Origin: Gongronella butleri
Taxonomy: Eukaryota; Mucoromycota; Mucoromycetes; Mucorales; Cunninghamellaceae
Assembly (NCBI GenBank): GCA_025201375.1
Contig: JAIWZP010000055.1
Location: 123,599 to 187,598 of the forward strand
Reading direction: 5' to 3'
DNA: 64,000 bases
Below the pieces are notes generated by a model, which was not told the DNA's origin, did not search any database, and saw only the letters and a list, made by a program, of their open reading frames with translations. Positions 11,056 to 21,949 of this stretch are shown one piece after another. Numbering within the stretch: the first letter of the stretch is position 1; each line of letters starts with the position of its first letter. A program made the translations under genes and the position numbers.

Positions 11056-13459
11056 CTAGCAAGGATACGATTCGGGAAGGGATGTCTCATAAAAGCTGTA
11101 GAATGATAAGGATGCGTTGTCAAAGGAAGAATCATGGGATGGCGGATGTGAAGCGAGGGGCGACGCGTCAAATTCATATGGCAATGAGATGGACGCGTTT
11201 TCAGGTTGCATGGATGCCGATGACGATGCCATGACGGCGGTGGCCGCATCGTAACGTTGGTTCAAAGCAAGTTCATAGGGATTGGCAGCCAGGGCAGCCA
11301 TTGTGGTGGTGGTGGTAGTGGTGATAGAAGAAGTGGTGGTTGAATTAGGGACGGCATCCACGGAATGAGGCGCCGGTGATGCGGGCCTGGTGGTTGTTGG
11401 CGCCAGGGATGTCACTTTTTTCTTGTTCTGATTGTTGCTGTTGCCGCGCCTTGGGTGTGTGCGCTTGGCAACAAAGATGCCCGCAGCTTCATGGCCCTTG
11501 ACATGCTTGCGTAGCGAGCGAGAATGAAAATAGGCCTTCAAGCAGCCGTCCACCGGGCACGAGTACGGGCGGATGTTGCTGTGTGTGCGAATGTGTCTAC
11601 ATAAAAATAAAAAAAAATGAGATCAGTGTCCAGTCGGATGACGAACGAAAAGCCCACGAGGGGAGCCACTTACGTGTTGAGCGAATCAGGGCGCGAGAAT
11701 CTCTTCTCACAGCCTAAAGAAAAAAAAGTGGATTGGGTTAGTAAAAAAAAAAAAAAAAAAAAAAAAAAATAGAGAGAGTCCAGAAGCTAGGTTGGATGGC
11801 ATTGCATGGTTACACGGAACTTAAATACCCTCTTGAACTCCCCCGCGCTCTTGCTGAATCCCTACCTGGCACTTTGCAAACAAAGGGGCGTTCACCGGTG
11901 TGAGTCCTAAAGAAAGATGGCGCGTGTGAGTCGCGCGCACTCACCAAAAACAAGCATTTGTGTCTTACCTTAGGTGATTGTGCATCTTGTGGCGCTTCAT
12001 GAACGGGCGACCATTGCGTGCACATCCGATCCACTCACAGTGATAAGAGGCCTGGGGAAGGTGAGAAAAAAATATAATGAGAAATCGGCCAAGCCCATTA
12101 AAATAGAGCAAGACGCGTCTCCCCCCTTTCCATTGAGAAGCGCGGTGCCCTTTTTGTGTGTGTATGTGTGTGCTTTTTTTTTTTTTTTTTTTTTTACCTT
12201 GCCGCTGCCAACGTGCGTCTCTCGCAAATGAGTGATGAGCTCATCTAAAGTGCAAGTCTCTGTGCGGCAATTGGCCCAGCGACAGATATGCATGTCTTGT
12301 TCCTTGCTTGGCTCGGGGCTGCTTGCATTGCAATGGGAATCCGAGCCGTGGGATGAGGAAGCGTCTAAAAGAGAACAAATATAAATAAAAAAATTCGGAA
12401 TAACGGGTTGCCATCCAGGTCGCGACTTTTTTTTTTTTTTCGTGCAAGCGGGGTAGCCTTTGTTTGTGCTTTTTGAGCGCACGCGCGCTAGCCTGCGCGC
12501 AAGGTCCGTTGCCCTTTTTGCTGTATCGATGGCGATTGGGATGTACCTTTTTTAGTAAATGGTGTAGGGGTAACAGTTCCGAGTCGCGGTGACACCTTCT
12601 TGATATGGTCTGTTGCGGACGAGAAGCCAGGTTCGTGTTGAATTGTAAAAAGTGGCAATGACGCATCCAAAGACACGTTTACTTGCTTGACCAACGCGTC
12701 TGGAGCTGCATGCTGTTGATGTGCAAAATCGCCATCGTGCAAGTCGTCGTGGACGGAAGAGCTGGACGAGAGCGGAGGATCCATGTCCGCAGAGTGACAC
12801 AAGCCAGGCATATTTCGATCTGTCATGTCATAAAATGTTGGGAGGTCCGTGATACAAGCTTGGTTGTCCGTGGTGCCACAGTGCGAGTACTACCACAAAG
12901 GAAAACAAAGAGAGTGAGTTGCAATTGCTCTTTTCTTTTAATCACAAATTTATAATTAGCACGGTGGCCTTGCCGCGTATAGGCAATTGGGGGGAGAATG
13001 CGCGCTTTCTGCCCACCCAGGTCACGCATTGACATGATTTTTTCTCTTTCATTGGGCCTTACTTTGAGCAACATGGCTTGCTGCTGCCATTGCGTGGATG
13101 TGGCCAGATACGAGTCGGACATGGACATGGTCGACGACGGCAGCACAAGATCCAGCATTGGCGTGGCGACAGGCGTTAATGGAGGAGGCGGCGCCAAAGC
13201 ATAAAATGGAGCCATGGGCGTGTCCGGCGGCGTGGGCCATTGCGCGCTGCTCATGGCACCTTACGATAAAAATATGGATGAATAAAAGAAAGTTGAGCTA
13301 ATTTCTGAAACAAGAGACTATTTTTCGCTTTTTTTTCGCTTTTTGTGTGCATGCAATGTGTTGCTTACCCTCTTCGGCGTGTGCGTCCAGGCTCATAAAC
13401 ACGTGCGGGTCGTAATAAAGCTGTTCGCAGGGCGGCGTGATGAGTGACGATGAATCCAT
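11056..13459 (-). CDS. GLI-like C2H2 zinc-finger transcription factor
   Basis: Probable nuclear DNA-binding regulator. Eight exons read in phase: 13369-13459, 13063-13259, 12547-12889, 12198-12364, 11969-12051, 11866-11906, 11674-11713 and 11056-11596, giving 500 residues. Four fingers lie at about residues 238-350: CRWANC..., CEWIGCARNGRPFMKRHKMHNHLR-TH, C-VPGCEKRFSRPDSLNTHIRTH and CPVDGCLKAYFHSRSLRKHVKGH. The C-x4-C spacing, W in the first two fingers and the RPF of finger two resemble GLI/Zic/GLIS proteins; the usual fifth finger is absent. Both flanks are low-complexity: Pro/Ser/Thr before and Ser/Thr plus a basic NSNNQNKKK stretch after. The fingers are split over five exons, unlike the long unbroken end exon. 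I cannot assign a named orthologue. Confidence 0.85.
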
Positions 13460-16400
13460 ATCGACGTTTGATGAGAATGAGCAATGGGTGGAATCAAAAA
13501 AGGAATCTTTTAGAGGATATTGCGAAGGGTGCGGAGAGAAGCACGCAAGATAGGGAGTAAAAAAAAAAATAAAAAGAAGAAAAGCGCGGGAAGAACAGGG
13601 GAATCAAAATGGAAAAATGAAGATGGAAGAAGAAAAAAGAAAAAGAGAGTCGCTTTGACCAATGGCTTAAATAAGCTACAATCAAATAATCCTGCTTATG
13701 CTTCGATTTTTTACCTATCAGTTTGGATTGACAATGAGGAATCAGAGTGAACGTGAAAGCACAAAAAAAAAGTTGTTCTGCATGATCAGTTGATTTCAGT
13801 CATATGAAAGTAGCGGGGTGCACAGACACATCCCAATCCACATTTTTAGCCACGGAAGATGTTCTCACCAAAAAAGAATTGTATTTTTTCTTTTTGTTGA
13901 TGCAAATGACGTGTTGCAATCTTGTAAAATAGGGGGAAAGAAAAGCAAAATGAAACAAAAGCTGACCACCAGGGTGCACGCTAGATAGAAAAAAAAAGGG
14001 AGGGGGGAAACAAAAGAGAAGATCAAGAGCAGCTTTTTTTTACATCCGTGCCTTTTTATTTTTTGAGCAGGGCGGAAGCGGAAGGGGCAAGATTGAGAGC
14101 CACAAGCTGTTGCCACTTGCGCTCTCCCCCCTTTTTCATCCCTTTCAGCATATGATTACACCCCCCTCCTCTTCTTTTCGACACCCAGATGCGCCCAAAA
14201 GGGGCAATGTAAGAACCCCAAGTTAAATTCCTGTTTGCGCTTGGTGGCAACAAGCGCGCCGATAACCAGCTGGGCTCTCTTGCATTGACGAACGAACAAA
14301 GAGCCAATCCAGGCTTGTAACATAAACAATGACCACAATCGGTAGGATCCTTGCACACCCTCTCCCTTGCTTTCTTTTTTTTTTTTTTTTTTTTTTTTTT
14401 TCTCATCTGTGCCAAATAAGGATGCGCTTATTTTTTTTTTTTTTTTGTTGTACCCTGCGCGCGGTCTTGGATGTTATCAAGGCTATCAGAGACAAAATAA
14501 GGGAAGGGACTGTGCTTGCGATGGGGGAGATGAAATCAAGCTCAATGTGAGATCGTGTCATTGCCCTTGGCATTGCTTTTTCTTTTTTTCACATGTTCTG
14601 CAGCATCCGCTCTCGTTTTTATTCTTTCTGGCCATTGAGGTGGCGTGTTCGATTTTCACATGGGCTACAGTCAGACGAAAAGAAGCGGACGGAGCCGAAA
14701 GGGCAATTCCGATGCGCGTGCCATGGTCCGACGATCTCTTGATTGATTCTTTGGAACAGCGCATGAGGCTCGAGCGTTCTGCCTCTCTCATCCCTCCAGT
14801 TTGCACATGTCAAAGGGTGGCACTGCTTCTTGAATTTTATCATCCGTGATTTTTCAAACTCCACGTGCCTCATAAAAAGCAGCATGGCATTTAAGCCTTT
14901 CTTGGTGTACATTTAGCCCGCGGCATGCGTAAATAAAAAGAAAACTTATAAATCATGTTCGCGGCGAGTGTTGTACACGGTATAGACAAGGCCCGGCCGA
15001 CTGGGAAATAAGGAAACAGGCCCATCTTTTTTTTTTTTTTTCAGGTTGCAGATGGAAGGAAAAAAAGGCAGCCCTTCTCACCCACTTCCACTTTTGGATG
15101 GAGGCGTTTGGCGCCCTCAGATTCGTTTTACCCCATTCCTTCGCGTTTGCACGCCTTGACCCCACAAAATTCAAGAGGGAGGGTGATACGCCCAGCCAAA
15201 ACAGCGGCATTAGACGACACGTCGTAACCCGGGTGACAAAGACGCGCTAACACAAGGCAATTGGTTCTTCCGACCGACGGAGGCACCCACAGAAACTAGC
15301 GAGCTGGCATCAAGAGTCTTTTTACGTGTGACAACGCTCTCACTAGCCTCCCCTCACTCGCGTCCCCCCTTTTTTTTCTTTATCTTTTTTTTTTGGATTA
15401 TTTGTGGGGGACCGGGATCGGCGCAAGGTGCAAGGCGCCATCTGCTTTCTCATTGCGCCGTGGACACTGAACGCGAAATCGTCAAAAATGACGGTTTGAG
15501 GGCGACAAGATATCAGATGTTTCAATTACGACGTGACGCACGCGTATTTTGTTCGTCAGAGGAGTGCATGCCGATGTAAAAGGTGATGGACGTGTCAGGC
15601 AACTTGCAGTCGAGCGATTTCGTTTCTTTTGAGCACCTGATGATGGCCAAAGCGTGTAACAATTCCTTTTTTTTCGTGCGTCCAGTGAAGCTTCTGCGCA
15701 GGGACCGGGTCATCTCATGGAAGTTTTTTCCTTGTCAACAAGTGGACAAAGTTTAGATATGATGACAATCGCACTCACACGAGGGGCAAGCAAATAACAA
15801 GCAAATAAAAGCAAGTCGTCCGTGCAACATGGCTGAGGATGGATTGTGCTTGGGGGGCAGCGGATTCGGTGGGGTCACGCTGTTTTCGCGAGGCAAAGTG
15901 GCAGTAAAAAAAGGCACCAAATGATAAGAAGACCGTGCATCCTTCTGTCGCACTGTTCTGCCTTCTTCCCCCAATAAGACTCTCGTTTGCTCACAATGAC
16001 GTCAAAGCGATAAGTTTACAGATATTCAAATGTCATGCGCTTGATCTCGACGGGAATCACACAATGAAAAAAGCGGCGCGATCATGAGAAAAGCAAAATA
16101 TGATGTGATACCAAAAAAAGACATGGATTTGACGTGGAAAATAACACGACGCTTAGCAGTCCGCGGATGGGTGCATGCTAAAAAAAAAAATGAAAAAGTG
16201 TGGGGTGATAATTCTTCAAGCGTGGCAAAAAGGAAAGTCGAGCAAAAGGCCGTAACTATCCATTTCAAGTGTTTCAAGCTTCAGGCCCCTTTTTCACCGT
16301 GGGTTCCGAGCATTTTTTTTAAAATAAAATGTAGGGCTTGGGAAAAAAAGGACGAAACGAAACAATTGGCTCTGGAAATCACCAAGAAGGAAAAAAAGGC

Positions 16401-17748
16401 AGAAAGTCGAGATTTCGATGTTTCCGAGATGTGGACTACCAATCGTCTCAGGCACCAATATGAATGCGCGTCTTGTACGTGCAATTGAATGATTCAGCAT
16501 CGTTTCAAATGCCTTTCATACTTTGAAAAATGGAGAATGTCGTCGTAAGCGCGTAAAACTCGAATTTTATTCTGCGCGTCGCATCCCATTTATCAAACAT
16601 TGCTTCTGCACGCCTTTTGACTATATTTCAAGAAGAATTGCAGGCCGCTTGTGTAGAAGTGGTCATTTACATCAAGTCAAAGCGACGCAAGGACTGTTGT
16701 CAAGCGTTTTTATTGTTTTTATTGTGAGTCTTACATTTGAACGCCTTTTGCTCGCTCGCGCACAAACACAGCAAATAAATGGCACAGAAGCGAGGAGCAT
16801 GGCCCATGGTTCAAGAATGAGTGACAAGAGAATTGTGTCATGGCAAGAGACTGCGAGTTTGCCACAATTGGGCTTAATGGCTGCATTTTTGAATTTTCAT
16901 TGGATTCAAATGAATAAATTGATATGGTTTTAAGCCTTTGTCCTTTCCGGTTCAAGTAGAGTAGCAGGTGCCGCGGGTACGTTGTGAAAAACACTAATAA
17001 ATCTCAACAAAAAAAAAACGAATATAATGGCCAAAAAGTGATTCTCATGTTCCAAAATTTGAAATGTACCGTGGATATTTTCCCTCTCTGTTCTTGTGTT
17101 CTTGTACGGCAAATTTAGAGCAATTGACAGTCGCAAAAACTCTTTGATGCGCGAGACAAAGCAAGTGTTGGTATAACAGTGTCGTTTTTCATCATTTTTT
17201 CGATCTGATGTATAATAAAAAGGCATGGGATCACCTGCTGAATAAAGCAAAAACGTACCAGTGGCTGACATCTGCCTTTACAATGTCGTCTTGGCCAATG
17301 GCGTAGCTCCAGGCACGTCCATTTTGCGAAGATTTTTCAGAAGGGCTTAAAACTACGATTTATTTTAGAAATGTCTTTTTCCATTGATAGAGTATTTACA
17401 CATTAACGTGTTTTGCCTCCAGTTTCATCTCTGTCCCTGGGAACTTGCCTATGATCGGTGAATCGCAAATAATAGCCTGCAGGCAGTGAATTTTACGATA
17501 TTTTCATTCTCGACGCACTGTGTCGCGACACGCTGTTGATATTGAATTCCAGCCACTTCACTCGATTTAATCACTAAAATTTGATAATGCTAAAAATGGC
17601 TTTAAAAAACAACGTGCAGCTAGTCAATCAAGGCTCGAAATCCTTATTTAATCATCATACAGCGAGGAACAATAGCTTTAGCAAGTTCTGAGCTTGTCGA
17701 CGTATATCTTGAGCTCAGGTCTGTGAGCGTTAATTGTTCCATGGATGT
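13460..17748. other. Long gene-poor spacer (about 4.3 kb)
   Basis: Nothing convincing was recognised here. It has many A/T runs, including a 30-base T run near 14370-14400. A CRE-like palindrome TGACGTCA is at 15997-16004, far from any identified start codon. Several open frames of 60-160 codons exist on both strands but show homopolymer-driven composition and no domain. A noncoding RNA or a very divergent gene cannot be excluded. Confidence 0.3.
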
Positions 17749-18240
17749 TTACACCAAGGCAGTCGTGAATGAAAATGCAGGCATAAGGTCATCCAATGTT
17801 TGGTCGCTCAGCGAATTGGCGAACTCTTGCAATTGATAGGGAGTGCACACAACGCGGGCCTTTGGTACCAAAACGCTCGGCAGAATTTCAGCGAACGCGT
17901 CAATGGCTGCCACATGCTGGAAAATCGTAACAGCACGGCAAAAAAGGCGAAACCGGACCAAATCGTGATCTTCATGATAATTAAACTTTGTAAAGTCTTG
18001 CTGTTTTTTTGCTGATGTTCCACAAGAGCACACTTTTTATACTGTTGCAGAGATGAAAATGTCGATAGCTTATGCTCGGTGCCGACATGGCATAGAATTG
18101 AACGAATTTTCTCACTCCTACGTAGTATTTTTTTTATGATAGGGCCATATTGTCTGGAGGTATGCACGATAACCGAGGTACCGACTGCTTCAGATGCTTT
18201 TAGGAAAAAAAGGGCACAGTGGTTAGAGAATGGGCTAGAA
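17749..18240 (-). pseudogene. Unrecognised coding-like stretch, possibly frameshifted
   Basis: Two adjacent minus-strand frames look like one protein. The upstream part, after a possible acceptor (CCTAAAAG) near 18205, reads EAVGTSVIVHTSRQYGPII and continues to about 18030. The downstream part reads QDFTKFNYHEDHDLVRF, continues with VCTPYQLQEFANSL and stops at 17749. The frame changes at a run of seven A (about 18005); an eighth A would join them. The amino-acid mix is balanced, unlike noncoding frames nearby. I do not recognise the family. It may be a decayed gene, a sequencing error in a homopolymer, or an exon of a gene whose 5' part I cannot find. Confidence 0.3.
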
Positions 18241-18953
18241 AAGTAGTAACAAAAATAAAAATAGGGAAAAACGAAATAAAATAGCGATTCATGCCTAATA
18301 AAGTGATTAAATTGATGTTGTTTCTGCACACAGGTAGCATCGTGGTGCTTTTGGTTGTATGGTACAAGCGGGGTTTCCCTATATCGGCAATGCAAAATCA
18401 GATTTTGCGCAGATAATCTTCTAGGAAGCCAAATGTAGAGCCAGTTATGAGTGTCAAGCCCTGGCGGGGTGCTAGCTTGTCCACTGCTCTTTCAAATGAA
18501 GAACCATGCTAAAAAATCTGGTTTTCGTGTGTGTCGACTGCAAAAGTAAAGTCACAAAGGGGCCCCAAGTATAATAATCGTGTAAAAAAAGCGGCGTCAA
18601 TCACGCGACCGACGGGTTTCTTTAGTCACGATACTTGAGCCAAGAGCATGGGCATGCGACTTGAACATTTCTAGTCGTAGCAAATATCTCAATGGAGGAG
18701 AGTCACAGGAATTGAGTGCTTTTTTTTTTTTTTTTTTTTGGAAAAATCTTAATTATGTCATTGACGAGATCCTTGATCGCGGGCGGCAGATTATATAGAT
18801 GGAATTCTTACAGGCTAGTTATTTTTATGCGTTGATAATTCTAAAATGCAAGGCAAGGAGGCGTAAAAGGAAAATCTTGCGATTTTGATCAATTTTAGCG
18901 TTTGCGAATCTTGTACGTGAAATATCGCCTTGCCGGCGACATAATTTTCTTTG

Positions 18954-19403
18954 TCAGTAGACTTGGTGTCTTTCCGCATGCAAGTGATGGTTTAACGCGA
19001 TGAAACAAAAGATTTTTTTGCGCAATAGACGGCCAAAAATATCAACTAGCGGTAGTCGGATCATGAGCACTTCATTTTCGGCTGTTTGTACGGCTCTAGT
19101 TTGCGTGATGCAATGGTCCATTTTCGGATGCGAAGTGTCTGTTTGTACATTGACTATCAGAGTGGTGTCTTTTTGTAAAATGGCAACACCAAGATTTTCT
19201 TTGACCCCCTCCATTTTTGTGGAACGATTCCGAAATGCGCGTCGAAAGAGGTGCAGCCGGTAGCCATTGGACGAACAAGACGCGTTGCAAGTCGCGTATT
19301 TGATAAAAATGAAGGATGTTTTATAGGGACGCAGAAAAATGTTGGGGCCTTTGTTCATAAAGATGCAGCCGAAAAGTCTTTGGACGAAAAAGACACGTTG
19401 CAA
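18954..19403 (-). CDS. Unrecognised open frame overlapping a tandem repeat
   Basis: A minus-strand frame of about 149 codons. Its C-terminal two thirds (from about 19230) have balanced composition with segments such as KENLGVAILQKDTTLIVNV and EVLMIRLPLVDIFGRLL, while the N-terminal part lies inside the 19240-19530 tandem repeat. No family is recognised and no start context stands out. It could be a fragment of a mobile element. Low confidence that it is expressed. Confidence 0.25.
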   Translation of the reverse strand: MQRVFFVQRLFGCIFMNKGPNIFLRPYKTSFIFIKYATCNASCSSNGYRLHLFRRAFRNRSTKMEGVKENLGVAILQKDTTLIVNVQTDTSHPKMDHCITQTRAVQTAENEVLMIRLPLVDIFGRLLRKKIFCFIALNHHLHAERHQVY

Positions 19404-19530
19404 GTCGCGCCAATGAGATCATTGGACTGCCGTGGCTATTTTTAAGCACAAAAAAAGTGCATGTTTGATAAAAATGAAGGATGTTTTACAAGGACGCAGA
19501 AAAGCGTTGGGACTCTTGTTCATTTACAAA
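19235..19530. repeat. Short tandem repeat, about 150-base unit, 2-3 partial copies
   Basis: GATAAAAATGAAGGATGTTTTA followed by GGACGCAGAAAA..GTTGGG...CTTTGTTCAT occurs at about 19301-19370 and again at about 19466-19525. GTGCAGCCG...TTGGACGAACAAGACGCGTTGCAAGTCGCG at about 19252-19298 recurs as GCAGCCGAAAAGTCTTTGGACGAAAAAGACACGTTGCAAGTCGCG at about 19365-19410. Copies differ by substitutions and small indels. Confidence 0.7.
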
Positions 19531-19637
19531 TAAAAAAAGTGAGTATGTACGAAGAAATGGATAGCAGAAAAGATATGGATACATGGATGGAGGAGGGCAG
19601 AAACAAAACAAAAAAAAAGCAAAAACAGGCGCGAAAA

Positions 19638-21733
19638 TTAGGCATTGACAATGTCGCGCAGCTCAGACATGCGCTGGCTGAGTTCCTCACGTTCGTTTTC
19701 GCTCTGTGCAAATTTTGTCTTGATATCTGAGAACATGGCCTCCATCTGGCTGAGATTGAGCTCAAGATCCGAATTGCGGTCGACGAGGGTCATGTTTTCC
19801 GCAGCGAGGGTGTGGATTTGATCATTAATCCTCTTTCGCAAGACATCGGGCAGAGCGTCGAGAGCCTTTTTAAGCTCGGCAGTATTCTGGCGCAGCTCGC
19901 GATTGTCGTTTTGTGCGGCGACAACGGCGGCTTTGGCTTCTCCCAGTGCCTGTGCCGCCTGCATGTGCTCCTTTGTAAGCCTTTCTAGCTTTGCTTGCTG
20001 TTGCTTGACCGAATCCATAAGCGCCTTGTTCTGCCGAGTCGTCAAACGCAGCAATTCTGCGTCTTCGGGTCGCCGCGCGTGATTGCTATGTGGAGCGACC
20101 GTCACCACAGGCACAGACCCTTTGCGCACGCTCGTGTGATATTCCTTGGACAATTTGAGCAGTAGCTTGTGCGACAGCTTGTACTCCAGGCTTGCTTGCA
20201 TCATCCCTTCCGGCGAGGCCTATTTCAAATTCCAAAAAAAAAAAAAAAATGAGTGAATTTGGAGCGCGTTCCGTATTTTTGTTTCCTTTTCCCCCTTTAC
20301 CTCAAAGACATCCAGGTCGGGGCCCGCGAGGAATTGCATAATTTCTTCCTTGTCTTGCAGTGTCAGAAGGATGTCGTGATTGCGCTTCAGAATGGCGAGA
20401 AAAAAACCAAATAGCGCGTTTGTACCCTCTGCAAACAAAACGTCATAGATCCGATAGACATTTGTGAGCGGCAATCGCGCAACAAAGAGCGAAGTGAGCC
20501 ATGGTTTGATATAATCGTGTGGGAGCAAGCCTAGGACGGACCAGCGGTGGTACAGATCGGGCTGATCGTCCTTGAACAGGCGATCCCATTGGTATAAAAA
20601 GCAGCCCAGCCCCGCGTGCGGCGGCACATACATGGATTTCCAGTCATATGCGTCCATGAGTCCAATGAAAACAGGGAATGCTTCCTCTTCAGGCATCTGC
20701 CATTGTGCGCGTGAAAAAAAAGGACAAAAGAAATTGGCGGGTCAATCATATGAAAGCTTCAAACTCTAAAAAAAAATTGAAAAAAGAGAGGGGACTTACA
20801 TGTAAAAGCAATGGCAAAGCGACATTCGCAAACCCTTTGGCGTAACCCACGTGCGAATCATAGTTGGCATAGGCTTTGAGGAGGTGCATGAGCGGCTCGT
20901 GCAGGTTGCCATGGCTTTGGAGACGTGATTCTTGAAATAGGCAGTCGAGATCCTTGGCAATGGCCTGATCAAAGATGCTGGCCTGGTCCAGGTGCGCCAC
21001 ATAGTCCACGTCCATCTTGCTCTTGTCCTTTTTCTTGCTAAAAAACCCATTGCCGACTTCATCCTGCTGCAGTCGCACCAAAAGCTGCCAAATCGTGCCG
21101 CGAATGGACGATGGGATCCCGTATCGGCTGTGCTGCACCAATGCAGCCGACCGCTTCACATTGCCCATGTCGGACACCACAGATGACCAGAATTCTACCA
21201 AAAAAAAAAAAAAAAAGAAAAACGCGTCAAAATGCACTCTCTTTTTTTTTTGCACTCGCGTCCCTTTTTTTTTTTCTTTCCCACTCAGCACCCCTAATTC
21301 GCGAATTGAGTGTCCCCCCTTTTTTTCTTTTACCCCAATCGACATCGGCAGGCGGATTAAATTCATTGTTTGATTCCATGGTGGACGTGGCGGTGATGGT
21401 GGACGTGGTGGTAGAGCAAGAGGATGGCCTAGCGGGGGGTTTGGCGACGCCGGATGTGGTGGATGGGGCGGGGGTCAATGGGGCGGCGGCAATGGTGGAA
21501 GCAAGCGGCGAGCCGAGGCGGTCGAGAAGCATGTCGTAATTTGTGTCGTGAGAGAGCAGCGAGCTGAAAGAGGTGACAGTGGACCTGTTGCTGCGCAAGC
21601 CTGAGGCGTCTTCGTCGTGTGAGTCGTCCGAGTCGTGGTCCACGGCCAGGCGCGTATCCAAGAAAAGACCCTTTTCATCTCGGGAAGACGGAAATTCAGG
21701 GGTATTACTGTCTAATGGGATGCTGGGCGACAT
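19638..21733 (-). CDS. TBC-domain Rab GAP-like protein, Gyp5/EVI5 type
   Basis: Four exons in phase: 21334-21733, 20800-21194, 20301-20696 and 19638-20219, giving 590 residues. The N-terminal 130 residues are Ser/Thr/Pro-rich. The TBC domain covers about residues 150-400 (SRYGIPSSIRGTIWQLLVR through RIYDVLFAEGTNALFGFFLA), and residues about 440-590 form a long coiled coil, the layout of Gyp5/EVI5/RabGAP1 proteins. In active members the arginine finger sits in IxxDxxR and the glutamine finger in YxQ. Here the first reads IAKDLDC, with Cys for Arg, and the second reads GYAKG, with Lys for Gln. The protein may therefore bind Rabs without standard GAP catalysis. An alternative start lies at 21817. 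It sits head-to-tail downstream of the MINDY gene. Confidence 0.88.
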
Positions 21734-21949
21734 GAAAGAAGCATAGGTATGAGAAGACGTGCAAGAGGAATGTGCAGACCGTGAAGCGTGGTGATATGTA
21801 TGCAAAGGAGGGAACAAGAATCAAGAAAAACGAGGTATAAAGCGCGACGAGGGGAGGGAAAAAAAAAAGAGGGGAAGAAAAAGAAAAAAAAAAAAGACAA
21901 GCAAGAAAATGACCCCGCTTTTTTTTTATTGCCTTAAATTGGCGTGTGC

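Noticed and set aside
14056..14415. Possible zinc-binding protein (segment with GCNHM) on the minus strand
   Set aside because: Only one Cys-His group, the start lies in a homopolymer run, and no other domain residues are present.
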